A DNA stretch of 64,000 bases from Alloacidobacterium dinghuense (GCF_014274465.1 NZ_CP060394.1:4898001-4962000); one strand, 5' to 3'; shown: positions 31,365-41,196, numbered from the stretch's first letter. Notes: generated by a model not told the origin, from the letters alone. A program made the numbers and translations.

Positions 31365-32639
31365 ATGAATCCAGTCGGGACACGTATAGCGTCAAGAGTC
31401 TCCTTTGAAAAGACCCTGGCGAGCGCCAAGCGCACCATGGTCCTGAGCGAGATTGTGAAGCTGGCAATCGACAGCTTTCGCGCCAGTAAAGTGCGTTTCA
31501 TTCTCACGGCGCTCGGCATGGTCATTGGCTCGGCCTCGCTCATTTTGGTGGCCACCATCGGGCTCACCGGAAAACAATACATCCTCAACCTGCTGCAGAG
31601 TATCGGCACCAATATGGTGTATATCGAGTACTCGGGCGGTGGCACAGGCTCGATCAACAACTTTCAGAATGATTACCTGACACGCGAAGACGAACGGGCT
31701 GTGGAAGAGCAGGTGCCCGCCGTGATGTATTCTTCGCCGATGCTTGAGATGCACGACCGCATCAGCATCAGTGGCCTTGAAAAACAATTGCTGGTTCTGG
31801 GGGTCAGCCCGCAGTACCGTCAGGTGCGAAATCTCAAGGTAGTATCCGGGCGGTTCTTCGACGACCAGGACGAAATCAGCCACACTAAAGTGGCCGTCGT
31901 CACGCAGATCTTCGCGCAGGAGATGTTTGGCGGCCAGGATGCTGCGCTCAATCAGACATTTCAGCTCAGCGGCATGCCCTTCACAATCATCGGGACCTTT
32001 AAAGAGAGTGTCGATACCTTTGGGCAGTCTGAGATCGCCGATCAGACGATTCTTATTCCCTATTCCGTGGCCCGATATTTCACCGGGACCGACAACGTCA
32101 AACAGATTTTCTTCACGATTCGCGACAAAAATGACGTGGAAGAAGCATCTCGCCAGATTGTTCAAGTAGTGAGCGCGCGTCACCTGAAGAATTCCGTTTA
32201 CAAAGCCAGTACGCTGACTGAGCTTCTGACGACAGCGGCGCTGATCGCGAATGCTCTCACCGTAGTTCTTTCGCTAGTGACAGCCGTTACGCTCGCCGTC
32301 GGCGGCGTGGGCATCATGAACATCATGCTCGCAACCGTACGTTCGCGCATTCGCGAAATCGGGATTCGCAAAGCGCTAGGCGCCACCGCCCGAGAAATCA
32401 AGCTTCAGTTCCTGATTGAAGCCATCTTCATCTCGCTCAGCGGAGGCATCGTCGGAACGGTGTTGGGTCTCGCGATTCCTATATCCATCCGTGTCTTAAC
32501 CGACTATAGAATCCCGATCGGTGGCTGGTCCATCATCATCGCGCTGGCGACCTCGACGCTGGTCGGCGTGATTTTCGGAACGCTGCCTGCAAATCGCGCC
32601 GCGCAGCTTGACCCTGTCGAATCGCTCAAATACGAGTAG
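31365..32639 (+). CDS. MacB/FtsX-type ABC transporter permease
   Basis: The product has 424 residues. The first membrane helix (FILTALGMVIGSASLILVAT) is followed by a periplasmic MacB core domain (residues about 60-280) and the FtsX domain with three helices. It carries GGVGIMNIMLATVRSRIREI, GIRKALGATAREIKLQFL and the family ending AAQLDPVESLKYE. No ATPase or membrane-fusion gene is next to it, so its ATP-binding partner must be encoded elsewhere. An internal ATG at 31437 (VLSEIVKLA) would also give a complete permease. It follows the multicopper oxidase by 98 bases and may share its transcript. Confidence 0.88.
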   Translation: MNPVGTRIASRVSFEKTLASAKRTMVLSEIVKLAIDSFRASKVRFILTALGMVIGSASLILVATIGLTGKQYILNLLQSIGTNMVYIEYSGGGTGSINNFQNDYLTREDERAVEEQVPAVMYSSPMLEMHDRISISGLEKQLLVLGVSPQYRQVRNLKVVSGRFFDDQDEISHTKVAVVTQIFAQEMFGGQDAALNQTFQLSGMPFTIIGTFKESVDTFGQSEIADQTILIPYSVARYFTGTDNVKQIFFTIRDKNDVEEASRQIVQVVSARHLKNSVYKASTLTELLTTAALIANALTVVLSLVTAVTLAVGGVGIMNIMLATVRSRIREIGIRKALGATAREIKLQFLIEAIFISLSGGIVGTVLGLAIPISIRVLTDYRIPIGGWSIIIALATSTLVGVIFGTLPANRAAQLDPVESLKYE

Positions 32640-32656
32640 CCGCGAATAGTTGAGAA

Positions 32657-32677
32657 ATGGCCAGCATTGCTGGCCAT
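32657..32677. terminator. Perfect hairpin between convergent genes
   Basis: ATGGCCAGC (32657-32665) and GCTGGCCAT (32669-32677) pair perfectly around a three-base loop. It lies between the permease gene and the convergent secreted-protein gene. No long U run follows on either strand, so it may be a weak terminator or an RNA-stabilising end. Confidence 0.55.
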
Positions 32678-32684
32678 CTACGCG

Positions 32685-33416
32685 TTACTTGAGCTGTGTG
32701 TTTGGCGGAATGACAGCAATTGCCATCTGGAGCTGCGTACCGTCGTCGAGATGAACGTTCTTCTTCTTTGCGGTGAACACCCCTGAATCGGACTGATGGA
32801 TATCGCTCTGGAGTTGGACGCCGGCAATGCCCTGCTGCGCAGGCTGCGGTTGCGAGGAATCTGACGCGCTTGGCGCCATACTCGGCGCAGGCTGCGACTG
32901 AGCCGGCTGCATTCCTCCCCCTGAGCCACTTGGCGCTGATGGCGCTGGAGAGCTAGGCATCGATGGAGTACCGCCCGCAGCAGAAGCGCTTTCCTGATTT
33001 CTCATCGCGCTTGGCGGAGGGGCAATCTGCATGATGGTGACCTTGATGGCGAGCTGCTGTCCATTCTTCAGCTGAGCTTTATCAAAGGTCACCTGCACCG
33101 AAGAATCGCCTTTATTCTCAGATGGCTGCACCTGGTCAATCCGACCCAGCAAAACGGTATTCTTTGGCAAATCCACCGAGTCCGGGATCTTCACATCATC
33201 CTGCAGCTTGGCCGTTACAGCATCGCCCTGCTTCGCTTTCTTGGCATCAATCCCCTTACTCAGCGACGCGCGAGCACCTACCATGTCGATCTTTTTTTCT
33301 GGAGCGCTATCCGTCGTCGCAGGGGCGGATGATGCATCCTGGGCGCGTCCGGCAATTGGACACACAGCCAACGCCAGCACGGCGGTCAGAATCCAGGCAT
33401 TTTTCATTTCCTTCAT
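32685..33416 (-). CDS. Secreted protein, paralogue of the next gene
   Basis: The product has 243 residues. A signal peptide (WILTAVLALAVCPIAGRAQD) precedes a beta domain with GIDAKKAKQGDAVTAKLQDD, LPKNTVLLGRIDQVQ and VQVTFDKAQLKNGQQL. A Ser/Pro-rich linker (residues about 140-200) and a short C-terminal beta part ending IAVIPPNTQLK follow. The fold resembles a periplasmic beta barrel or OB-type domain; function unknown. AAAGGAG stands before the ATG at 33416, which is preferred to the start at 33500. It shares its layout and many phrases with the gene at 33623-34306, so the two arose by tandem duplication. Confidence 0.7.
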   Translation of the reverse strand: MKEMKNAWILTAVLALAVCPIAGRAQDASSAPATTDSAPEKKIDMVGARASLSKGIDAKKAKQGDAVTAKLQDDVKIPDSVDLPKNTVLLGRIDQVQPSENKGDSSVQVTFDKAQLKNGQQLAIKVTIMQIAPPPSAMRNQESASAAGGTPSMPSSPAPSAPSGSGGGMQPAQSQPAPSMAPSASDSSQPQPAQQGIAGVQLQSDIHQSDSGVFTAKKKNVHLDDGTQLQMAIAVIPPNTQLK

Positions 33417-33622
33417 CGACCGATCTCCTTTCAAGAACCCTTCTTTGTGGGAACACCTACGAGCGGGATTGCGTTGCCTAGACAGAAAGAAAGCACTCAC
33501 GACATGAACTGAAGGTGGGCGTAAATGACGAAATAGAAACGGCTTCGAGTCGTGTCACGAAATCAGCAAGGTGGAATCGCCGCAATCAGGGCCCGAAAAG
33601 AGGTAGCCTATTGCGTCGCTCG

Positions 33623-34306
33623 TCAGCGAACGTCTGTATTGGCCGGGATTACTGCAATGGCAAGCTGGATTAGCGTGCCGCCCGACAGTTGAATATTGCG
33701 GCGTTTCGAAGTGAAGGTTCCCGAGACGGCATCATGGATGTCACTTTTCAACTCAACTCCCGCAATTTGGCATGCTGGCTGATTCGTCGGCTCGGAACTA
33801 CTTGCCTGTCCGGTTGGAGCCGCCATTGGAGTGGAACCGCTGGGAGTCCTTGTGCCGGTAACTCCGCTCTGAGACGCCATCGGCATGTGAGGCTCCAGCG
33901 AAGGACTGGCCTGATCGGTAAGAGTAGCCGGAGGCGATACCCGAATGATCGTGGCTTTGACGGGGATTTGCTGACCGTTTTTTAGTTGCGCCTTGTCAAA
34001 AGTGACCTGAATCATTGAGTCGCCTTTGTCCACCGATGGCTGGACCTGGTCTACATGGCCAACCAGCACTGTGTTCCCGGGCAGGCTGGGTGCGTCAGGA
34101 ATCTTCACCTCTTCCATCAGTTTCAGGATCACAAGATCGCCTGGCCTGGCTTTTTTCGTATCCAGGTCTTTGCTGAGCCACGTGCGTGCGCTGACCATGT
34201 TTATGCGTCCGGTTGTATTGCCGGAGGCATCTTGACCATGCGCGACCGCGGGACTGAGGAGGATGGCGATCATAGCCGCGAACGGAAACAGATAGCTTTT
34301 CTTCAT
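33623..34306 (-). CDS. Secreted protein, paralogue of the preceding gene
   Basis: The product has 227 residues. A signal peptide (FPFAAMIAILLSPAVAHGQD) precedes the same core: DLDTKKARPGDLVILKLMEE, LPGNTVLVGHVDQVQ and IQVTFDKAQLKNGQQIPVK. A Ser/Thr/Pro linker follows, and then an ending IAVIPANTDVR. The two copies differ mainly in the linker. A GGGGG ribosome site precedes the ATG. A gap of about 206 bases separates the paralogues, so each may have its own promoter. Confidence 0.7.
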   Translation of the reverse strand: MKKSYLFPFAAMIAILLSPAVAHGQDASGNTTGRINMVSARTWLSKDLDTKKARPGDLVILKLMEEVKIPDAPSLPGNTVLVGHVDQVQPSVDKGDSMIQVTFDKAQLKNGQQIPVKATIIRVSPPATLTDQASPSLEPHMPMASQSGVTGTRTPSGSTPMAAPTGQASSSEPTNQPACQIAGVELKSDIHDAVSGTFTSKRRNIQLSGGTLIQLAIAVIPANTDVR

Positions 34307-34498
34307 GGGAATACCCCCTTGCTCGCTTCAAGTCAGGCGGCTCTGCGCCGGGGTTTTGGCGCACAATCCGGCTTCATTCAACCGCTGCTGATAAGATATG
34401 TAAAGGAATAAGTTCCTGCTGCCTCCCCAACCCAGCCAGGCGGCAACCCACAAAATTTACCTACACCGGTTTACGAAGAGAAGAGGAAACCTGCGCCC

Positions 34499-36319
34499 AT
34501 GAGCACCACGATTCGCAATATCGCCATCATCGCCCACGTCGACCATGGCAAAACCACGCTCGTGGACGCCATGCTGCGACAGGCGGGAACTTTCCGCGCC
34601 AATGAGGCGGTTGCCGAGCGCGTAATGGACTCCAACGATCTCGAACGTGAGCGCGGCATCACGATTCTGGCCAAGAACACGGCAATCTATTACCAGGATT
34701 CAAAAATCAACATCGTCGATACGCCAGGCCACGCCGATTTTGGCGGCGAGGTCGAACGCGCCCTGAAAATGGTCGACGGCGTCATTCTGCTTGTCGATGC
34801 CTCGGAAGGTCCACTGCCACAGACGCGCTACGTTCTTTCCAAGGCGCTCGAAGCAAAGCTGCAGCCCATCCTGGTCATCAACAAAATCGACCGGCCCGAT
34901 GCGCGTCCGCAGGAAGTGCTCAACGAAGTGTATGACCTGTTTATCGACCTCGACGCGACCGAAGACCAGCTGGATTTCCCGGTACTCTACACCAACGGCA
35001 AACTTGGTCTGGCCAGCACGGAAATCGGCAAGCCGGGCGCGGATCTGCAACCGCTCTTTGAAACCATCCTGAGCACCATTCCACCAGCAAGCGGCGATGC
35101 GGATGGGGAGTTGCAAATTCTTGTTACGAATCTCGATTACTCCGATTATCTTGGTCGCCTTGCGATTGCCCGTGTTTTTAATGGAACACTGCGTACCGGC
35201 GACGAGGTCAATATTTCGAAGCGAGACGGCTCGTTGCAGAAGACACGCATCACCAAACTGTTCAGCTTCGCCGGGCTGAAGCGGGTAGACATCGAGGCGA
35301 CCGAGATCGGTGACATCGTCGCCGTGGCCGGCGTTGAAGGCATCACCATTGGCGAAACCATCACGGGCATTGAGAATCCTGCGCCGCTTCCGGCCATTGT
35401 GATCGACGAGCCGACGATTGCCATCCAGTTTTCTGTCAATAACTCTCCCTTTGCCGGTCGCGAAGGCCAGTTTGTAACTTCGCGCAATCTGCGTGAGCGT
35501 CTCGAGAAGGAACTGCTCACCAACGTGTCCATTCGCGTTGAAGATACAGGCAGCCCGGACAGCTTCAAGGTGATGGGACGCGGCGAATTGCAGCTTGCCA
35601 TCCTGATCGAAATGATGCGCCGCGAAGGCTACGAGATGATGGTGGGCCGTCCGGAGATTGTGACGCGCACGATTGACGGCAAGGTGATGGAACCGGTGGA
35701 ACATCTCACCATCGACATTCCGGAGACCTTTATCGGCACTGTTATCGAGCGCCTCGGGCCTCGCAAGGGCGAGATGACCAAGATGCACAATCACGGCTCG
35801 GGTCGCGTGCGGCTTGAATTCCGCGTGCCCAGCCGCGGGCTGATCGGACTGCGCAGCGAAATGCTCACCGAAACGCGCGGCACGATCGTGATGAATTCGC
35901 TCTTCGACGGATACATTCCGTACCAGGGCGAGATTCCGCAGCGCCTTACCGGCGCGCTCATCTCCGATCGCGCCGGAACAGTCACGGCCTACGCGCTCGA
36001 CAGCTTGCAGGACCGCGGCGTGCTCTTCGTGCAACCGGGAGCTGAAGCATACGAAGGGATGGTTGTCGGCGAGCACTCTCGCGACAACGATCTTGACGTA
36101 AACGCGGTTCGCGAGAAAAAGCTCACCAACATGCGCGCCTCCAGCGCAGATGATGCGATTCGGCTAGCGCCGCCACGTTTGTTGAATCTTGAGCAGTCGA
36201 TCGAATTCATTGCCGATGATGAATTGGTCGAGGTCACGCCGAAATCGCTGCGCCTGCGCAAAAAGATTTTGCAGGCGAACCGGCGTCCCAAGCGGCATGC
36301 GGTGCCGGTTGCGCAGTAG
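34499..36319 (+). CDS. typA: Ribosome-associated GTPase TypA/BipA
   Basis: The product has 606 residues. G1 is [10 protein letters not shown]2 RGIT, G3 [14 protein letters not shown], and G4 NKID. The EF-G-like domains III and V and the TypA C-terminal region ([30 protein letters not shown]) are complete. The protein binds the ribosome and helps large-subunit assembly and growth at low temperature or under stress. It is monocistronic, with a hairpin terminator 20 bases behind the stop. Length and all motifs are normal. Confidence 0.97.
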   Translation: MSTTIRNIAIIAHVDHGKTTLVDAMLRQAGTFRANEAVAERVMDSNDLERERGITILAKNTAIYYQDSKINIVDTPGHADFGGEVERALKMVDGVILLVDASEGPLPQTRYVLSKALEAKLQPILVINKIDRPDARPQEVLNEVYDLFIDLDATEDQLDFPVLYTNGKLGLASTEIGKPGADLQPLFETILSTIPPASGDADGELQILVTNLDYSDYLGRLAIARVFNGTLRTGDEVNISKRDGSLQKTRITKLFSFAGLKRVDIEATEIGDIVAVAGVEGITIGETITGIENPAPLPAIVIDEPTIAIQFSVNNSPFAGREGQFVTSRNLRERLEKELLTNVSIRVEDTGSPDSFKVMGRGELQLAILIEMMRREGYEMMVGRPEIVTRTIDGKVMEPVEHLTIDIPETFIGTVIERLGPRKGEMTKMHNHGSGRVRLEFRVPSRGLIGLRSEMLTETRGTIVMNSLFDGYIPYQGEIPQRLTGALISDRAGTVTAYALDSLQDRGVLFVQPGAEAYEGMVVGEHSRDNDLDVNAVREKKLTNMRASSADDAIRLAPPRLLNLEQSIEFIADDELVEVTPKSLRLRKKILQANRRPKRHAVPVAQ

Positions 36320-36339
36320 GTCGCGTTCAGGATTTTTAG

Positions 36340-36366
36340 CTGGAGCAACCGGACCGGCTGCTCCAG
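36340..36366 (+). terminator. Terminator of typA
   Basis: CTGGAGCA (36340-36347) pairs with TGCTCCAG (36359-36366), and the loop can fold further (CCGG/CCGG). TTCTTCC follows on the plus strand. It lies just behind the typA stop codon. Confidence 0.6.
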
Positions 36367-36486
36367 TTCTTCCCACGGAGTTTTCCATATCTCTGGCCTG
36401 CGATCTGAGCCCTTAGCTCTGCTTGTGTTACTGTTTTGGAAAGAGCAGTTTGGGCATGCTTGCCTTTCGCTGCCCACTCGAAACGC

Positions 36487-36825
36487 ATGTCGCATCAGCC
36501 GAACCTGTTTTCGTCCAACGCACCACACGGCTCGGCCGAACCTGCTCCGAAACCTGCGCCACAATTACTGGTCGAGCAACATCGCACACCGGTCTGGCTG
36601 CGGCGGGTCGATCTTTTCCTGCGTGTTGTTGTGCGGCTCTACCTCGGCCTGCTTGTGGTGGCGTTGCCGTGGACGCATCTGTGGGACGAAAATCATCTCT
36701 TCAGCCTTATTCCGCAGATCGCGTGGTTCACGGCAAACGGGGTTGTTCGCGGTATCGTCTCGGGGCTGGGGCTGCTGAATATCTGGATCGCGGTCAGCGA
36801 TGCGATCGAGTATCGTGAACCTTAA
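36487..36825 (+). CDS. Small membrane protein upstream of the LOG-family gene
   Basis: The product has 112 residues. A proline-rich N-terminus is followed by one clear membrane helix (LFLRVVVRLYLGLLVVALPW), a loop with HLWDENHLFSLIPQIAWF, and a second, weaker helix (GIVSGLGLLNIWIAVSDAI). The ATG at 36487 is preferred to the frame start at 36436 because the sequence before it looks non-coding. It ends six bases before the LOG gene, so the two are an operon. No family recognised. Confidence 0.65.
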   Translation: MSHQPNLFSSNAPHGSAEPAPKPAPQLLVEQHRTPVWLRRVDLFLRVVVRLYLGLLVVALPWTHLWDENHLFSLIPQIAWFTANGVVRGIVSGLGLLNIWIAVSDAIEYREP

Positions 36826-36831
36826 ACACTG

Positions 36832-37776
36832 ATGACGGACAAGAACCCATCTCCGCTGGCGATCGCGGCACTGGCATATGAAAACCCAGCCTTCCTGAAT
36901 AGCCCTGAGGGCCGTATCATTCGCATCCTTTCCGAATATTCCGAACCGTTGTCACGATTCCGCCGCGAGCGGGTTCAGGACACGGTCGTTTTCTTCGGGT
37001 CAGCCCGTTTTCGCGCGCTCGACGAGGCGAATCGCGATCTCGAACTACTGGAGAACACGGGCTCGCAACAACCCGCTCCACCGGAAGAGCAGCCGGCGAA
37101 CGAGCAGGAACTGGAACAGGGTGAGACCAGTGAGCTGCGCAAACGGCGCGCCGAAGCTGCCGTCGAAATGGCCAGCTACTACGAGGACGCCCGCAAGCTC
37201 GCCTACATGCTCACCAAGTGGAGCAAGTCGCTGCAGTCACGGCGCTATCGCTTTGTTGTTACTTCCGGCGGAGGCCCTGGCATTATGGAAGCCGCCAATC
37301 GCGGAGCCCGCGAAGCTGGCGGCAAGACCATTGGGCTGAATATCAAGCTGCCCTTCGAGCAGGAACCGAACCCGTACATCACGCCCTCGCTCAACTTTGA
37401 ATTTCACTACTTCTTCATGCGCAAGTACTGGTTTGCGTATCTGGCGAAGGCGCTGGTGGTCTTCCCCGGTGGTTTCGGCACACTTGATGAGATGTTCGAG
37501 CTGCTAACCCTGGCGCAGACGCAGAAGTTAGCTAAAAAGATCACCGTGGTCGTGTATGGGTCTTCGTACTGGAATAGCGTTTTGAATCTGGATGTGCTGG
37601 TTGATAAAGGAGCCATCTCGCCGCGCGACCGGGACCTCTTCCATTACGCCGATACTCCCGAGGAGGCGTTTGCAATTCTGAAGGATGGGCTGACGAAGAA
37701 CCATCTTGTGGCCGATGCTCAGCCGTCTGACTCGGACGACAGCGCGATGCCGGATATTGCCAAGACCCGTCGCTAG
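36832..37776 (+). CDS. LOG-family (lysine-decarboxylase-like Rossmann) protein
   Basis: The product has 314 residues. The LOG signature motifs are intact: TSGGGPGIMEAANRGAREAG and PGGFGTLDEMFELLT. The motifs belong to nucleotide-5'-monophosphate phosphoribohydrolases that release cytokinin-type or other bases from nucleotides. Compared with short LOG proteins it has an N-terminal extension and an acidic insert (PEEQPANEQELEQGETSE). Its last 20 codons belong to the first unit of a tandem repeat (37717-38182), so the 3' end has been duplicated downstream. The ATG follows the stop of the small membrane gene by six bases. Confidence 0.85.
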   Translation: MTDKNPSPLAIAALAYENPAFLNSPEGRIIRILSEYSEPLSRFRRERVQDTVVFFGSARFRALDEANRDLELLENTGSQQPAPPEEQPANEQELEQGETSELRKRRAEAAVEMASYYEDARKLAYMLTKWSKSLQSRRYRFVVTSGGGPGIMEAANRGAREAGGKTIGLNIKLPFEQEPNPYITPSLNFEFHYFFMRKYWFAYLAKALVVFPGGFGTLDEMFELLTLAQTQKLAKKITVVVYGSSYWNSVLNLDVLVDKGAISPRDRDLFHYADTPEEAFAILKDGLTKNHLVADAQPSDSDDSAMPDIAKTRR

Positions 37777-38182
37777 ACTCTGTTCGGCCCTCCCCCTATT
37801 TTTCCGCAAATTCCTACAACAAAGGAACTTACCGATGTTTCTCCCCTCTCGGTCTGCGGAAGGGAATGTTCATGGCTCAGCCGTCTGACTCGGACGACAG
37901 CGCGATGCCGGATATTGCCAAGACTCGTCGCTAGTCTCTGTTCGGCCCTCCCCCTATTTTCTGCAAATTCCTCCAACAAAGGAACTTACCCATGTCCTGC
38001 GCCTCTCTGGTCTGCGGAAAGCGAATGTTCCTGGCTCAGCGGTCTGCCATGCACTGCCGGATATTGCCAAGACTCGTCGCCAGACTCTGTTCGGCCCTCC
38101 CCCTATTTTCTGCAAATTCCTACAACAAGGGAACTTACGGATGTTTTCTCCATTCTCTGGTCTGCGGAAGCGAATGTTTCTG
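37717..38182 (+). repeat. Three tandem copies of about 150-158 bp covering the 3' end of the LOG gene
   Basis: Unit 1 (37717-37874) holds the last 20 codons of the LOG gene plus about 100 bases behind it. Unit 2 (37875-38033) is nearly identical, with a fresh ATG at 37872-37874 giving a 20-residue ORF that repeats the LOG C-terminus and ends at 37934. Unit 3 (38034-38182) has lost about ten bases. Each unit has GTTCGGCCCTCCCCCTATTT, the stretch CAAAGGAACTTACC (CAAGGG in unit 3) and a following ATG. The units are direct, with no spacers, and diverge in order. Confidence 0.8.
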
Positions 38183-38383
38183 TTTCTCGTTTGCGCCTAT
38201 TTCAAGGATAACGAATGGGAGCTAAAAATACGCCAGTCATCGTTTACACGAATGCCTTTTTAAATGTGCGGGTTACAACGCATGAGCGGGCGCGGGGTAT
38301 TGACACGTCGAGAGAGGAGTTCACGTTCTCAGGCGGCTCGGCAAACCTTTTTAGTCAATAGCCATGTTGGTACTTTCCGGAAT

Positions 38384-38412
38384 TTGACCTTCCTTTGTTG
38401 CGCCCGTAATGC
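38384..38412 (+). promoter_or_regulatory. Putative promoter of the PHP gene
   Basis: TTGACC (38384-38389) and TAATGC (38407-38412) are 17 bases apart and fit a vegetative promoter. An in-frame ATG begins seven bases after the -10 box (38420), so a leaderless start there is possible beside the start with ribosome site at 38510. Apart from the repeats, 38183-38509 shows nothing else. Confidence 0.4.
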
Positions 38413-38509
38413 CGCGTTCATGGTGCATCTCCGATACTTTGCGCAGGAGCAGGTTATACCGAAACCGCAGCACATGAGCGAATATGTTGCGCGGTTTAGG
38501 GGGGACCAA

Positions 38510-39676
38510 ATGACTGAACTGCGGCGCATTTCGTACCTATGGAAGGATCCTGGAGTCAGCCGGAACTATTCAACGGGCGTTTCCCTGCATAGCCATACCA
38601 ACCAATCGAAAGAGACGCTGGATTTCATTGCCAATCTCGGCGCCCAGTATCGCATTCTGCGGCCCGTGATTCGGGAAGCAGAGCGACGATCGCGAGAACG
38701 CCATCATACCCCCCTCAACTTCGCTGCAGCATACTGGACCCCTCCCCTTACCCCCCGCCTGGCCTTCGACCTCGAAAGCAAACAAATCCAAGACAAGCTC
38801 GGGGTGATGCCGCTGGTTTCGATTACCGACCACGACAACATCAACGCTCCGATGCTGCTGCGAACCGTCGCCTCGGCCCGGCATATTCCCGTTTCGGTGG
38901 AGTGGAGCGCGCCCTATGGCGGCGACCAGGCCTTTCATCTTGGCATCCACAACCTGCCCAGCGAAAGTGGCGCAGCCTGGATGAAGATTTTTGAAGAATA
39001 TACGGCGAATCCAGACGAGTCCAAACTAACCGAGATTCTGGTGGCGTTGCATGACCTGCCGAATGTCCTGATTGTCTTCAACCATCCGATGTGGGACCTC
39101 TACCTGATCGGCGAAGCCAGGCACCAGCAGCACGTGCAGAGTTTCATGGAGAGGAATCATGAGTTCATGCACGCTCTTGAGCTGAACGGGCTCCGCCACT
39201 GGGAAGAGAACCGTGCAGTGAAAAAGATGGCGAAGCAGTGGAACAAACTGCTCATCTCGGGTGGCGACCGGCATGGGATTGAACCGAACGCAAACGTCAA
39301 TCTCTCGAACGCGGCCAGCTTTACCGAGTTTGTGCACGAGATTCGCTATGAGGGTCGCAGCCATGTTCTCTTCATGCCGCAGTATGCAGAGCCATGGAAG
39401 CACAGGATTCTGGAATCGACGCTGGATGCGATCCGCGATTACCCGGAGTTTCCGCAGGGTTCGCGCAACTGGGATGACCGCGTCTTTCATCCCGACGGCA
39501 ACGGCGTGATTCGGCCGTTATGCGAGCTGTGGCCGGATCAGCAAGTGCCGACCCCTGTGTGGATGGTCATTCGCGCTGTCCGGTTGATGGGAAGCAGGCC
39601 AGTGGCAGGTAGTCTTCGCATGGCGTGGAATGAGTCGCGCGAGCTACAGTTTGCGCTCGGCGAAGAAGCGGTTTAG
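38510..39676 (+). CDS. PHP-domain metal-dependent phosphoesterase-like protein
   Basis: The product has 388 residues. PHP-type metal-binding motifs are STGVSLHSHTNQSKET, VSITDHDNINAPM, FNHPMWDLY and ISGGDRHG. These match the four-motif PHP fold of histidinol phosphatase and RNase-AM-like enzymes. The true substrate is not evident. The ATG at 38510 has a GGGGGG site seven bases upstream. In-frame ATGs at 38474 and 38420 give longer N-termini (RFRGDQMTELRR). It is transcribed towards gatA and separated from it by a hairpin. Confidence 0.75.
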   Translation: MTELRRISYLWKDPGVSRNYSTGVSLHSHTNQSKETLDFIANLGAQYRILRPVIREAERRSRERHHTPLNFAAAYWTPPLTPRLAFDLESKQIQDKLGVMPLVSITDHDNINAPMLLRTVASARHIPVSVEWSAPYGGDQAFHLGIHNLPSESGAAWMKIFEEYTANPDESKLTEILVALHDLPNVLIVFNHPMWDLYLIGEARHQQHVQSFMERNHEFMHALELNGLRHWEENRAVKKMAKQWNKLLISGGDRHGIEPNANVNLSNAASFTEFVHEIRYEGRSHVLFMPQYAEPWKHRILESTLDAIRDYPEFPQGSRNWDDRVFHPDGNGVIRPLCELWPDQQVPTPVWMVIRAVRLMGSRPVAGSLRMAWNESRELQFALGEEAV

Positions 39677-39705
39677 AGATCGCTATCCACGACTCTTTGA
39701 GGTTA

Positions 39706-39729
39706 AAGGCACGGCTGAAGGCGTGCCTT
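39706..39729. terminator. Bidirectional terminator
   Basis: AAGGCACG (39706-39713) pairs with CGTGCCTT (39722-39729), loop GCTGAAGG. CTTTCTT follows on the plus strand, and TTTAACC on the minus strand. It lies between the convergent PHP gene and gatA. Confidence 0.65.
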
Positions 39730-39741
39730 CTTTCTTGGACG

Positions 39742-41193
39742 CTACTTTTGTGACGCTTCTAGCGTCTGTGCGACGCGCAAAGTCATGGCCTCATCGAAAT
39801 GTTTGCCTAGAATTTGCAAACCAATGGGCAGACCCTCCTGCGATTTTCCACAAGGGACGGAAAGACCGCATATTCCTGCAAGACTAGCTGTGACGGTGTA
39901 GATGTCGGCCAGATACATCGACACCGGGTCATCGACTTTCTCGCCAATCTTGAATGCGGGCGTCGGCGCGGTTGGCGTGAGAATTGCGTCCACTTCAGTG
40001 AATGCTTTCAGAAAGTCTTCAGTAAGCAAGCGACGGACCTGCTGAGCTTTTTTGTAATACGCGTCGTAATATCCGGCGCTCAATGCATAGGTTCCGAGCA
40101 TGATGCGGCGCTTAACCTCGGCTCCAAATCCACCGTCGCGTGATCGGCGGTACATGGCAGACAACGTGTCGGAGTTCTTCGCGCGGAAGCCATAGCGCAC
40201 ACCGTCGAAGCGCGCGAGATTTGCGCTGGCTTCAGCGGTTGCGATGATGTAATACGTCGGAATGGCGTAGCGCGTGTGTGGCAACGAGATTGGCTTGATG
40301 GTGGCGCCGGCTGCGCGCAACCGATCGATGCTGTGTTCGACTGCGCTGCGGACTTCCGGTTCGAGTCCTTCAGCAAAGTACTCGGAAGGAACGCCGAGTC
40401 TCAGCCCTTTGACGCCCTTATCGATGTCTGCGGAGTAGTCCGGGACGGGCAGCGGTGATGAAGTTGCATCGTGCGGATCATGGCCTGCGATAACGCCGAG
40501 TACCGTCGCGGCATCGCGCACACTTGCCGTGAAGGGTCCGATTCGGTCGAGTGACGACGCAAATGCGATGAGGCCGTAGCGCGAGACGCGTCCATAAGTT
40601 GGCAGAATGCCCACGACACCACAGAAAGATGCCGGCTGACGGATGGAACCACCAGTATCAGTGCCAAGCGTTGCGACGGCCATGCCTGCCGCTACCGCGG
40701 CTGCCGAGCCGCCACTTGATCCGCCGGGCACGCGGTCTAATGCGTGCGGATTGTGAACGGGGCCGTAGGCTGAGTTTTCATTCGATGAGCCCATTGCGAA
40801 CTCGTCGCAGTTGAGCTTGCCAAGAACAATCGCGCCCGCCGCTTCGAGCTTACTGACCGCGGTTGCCGTGTAGGGCGCGCGGTAGCCCTCGAGAATTCTG
40901 GAACCGGCTGTTGCCTGTAGTCCTTCAATCGTGAGCACATCTTTAACGCCGACAGGAACACCGGCCAGAATGGGCAGGGGTTCACCTTTCGCCGCGAGAT
41001 CGTCGATGCGAGCTGCTTGTTCGAGTGCCCGCTCACGATTTGTGGAGAGATACGCGTGGATCTCACTATCACGAGTTTCGATCTGATGAAAGCAAGCCTC
41101 GGCTATGGTGCTCGCGTTGCGCGCGCGTGTTTCGATCGAATTGCGAATGTCGCCAATGGAAAGCGGCTTGGCCGCTGCAGTTTCGACTGTCAT
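39742..41193 (-). CDS. gatA: Glutamyl-/aspartyl-tRNA amidotransferase subunit A
   Basis: The product has 483 residues of the amidase signature family. Catalytic Lys is in [14 protein letters not shown], and the Ser-cisSer pair is in [15 protein letters not shown] followed by [16 protein letters not shown]. Together with GatB and GatC it turns Glu-tRNA(Gln) or Asp-tRNA(Asn) into the amidated forms. gatC lies directly upstream with a three-base gap; gatB is not in the window. Full length and intact. Confidence 0.95.
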   Translation of the reverse strand: MTVETAAAKPLSIGDIRNSIETRARNASTIAEACFHQIETRDSEIHAYLSTNRERALEQAARIDDLAAKGEPLPILAGVPVGVKDVLTIEGLQATAGSRILEGYRAPYTATAVSKLEAAGAIVLGKLNCDEFAMGSSNENSAYGPVHNPHALDRVPGGSSGGSAAAVAAGMAVATLGTDTGGSIRQPASFCGVVGILPTYGRVSRYGLIAFASSLDRIGPFTASVRDAATVLGVIAGHDPHDATSSPLPVPDYSADIDKGVKGLRLGVPSEYFAEGLEPEVRSAVEHSIDRLRAAGATIKPISLPHTRYAIPTYYIIATAEASANLARFDGVRYGFRAKNSDTLSAMYRRSRDGGFGAEVKRRIMLGTYALSAGYYDAYYKKAQQVRRLLTEDFLKAFTEVDAILTPTAPTPAFKIGEKVDDPVSMYLADIYTVTASLAGICGLSVPCGKSQEGLPIGLQILGKHFDEAMTLRVAQTLEASQK

Positions 41194-41196
41194 GGA

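Noticed and set aside
34700-36076. A 458-residue open frame antisense to typA
   Set aside because: It is the mirror of a highly conserved gene with strong codon bias. The product has no domain or hydrophobic pattern.
37717-38182. Regularly spaced repeats as a CRISPR array
   Set aside because: The units are 150-158 bases, adjacent and without variable spacers, and they include coding sequence of the LOG gene. No cas gene is near.
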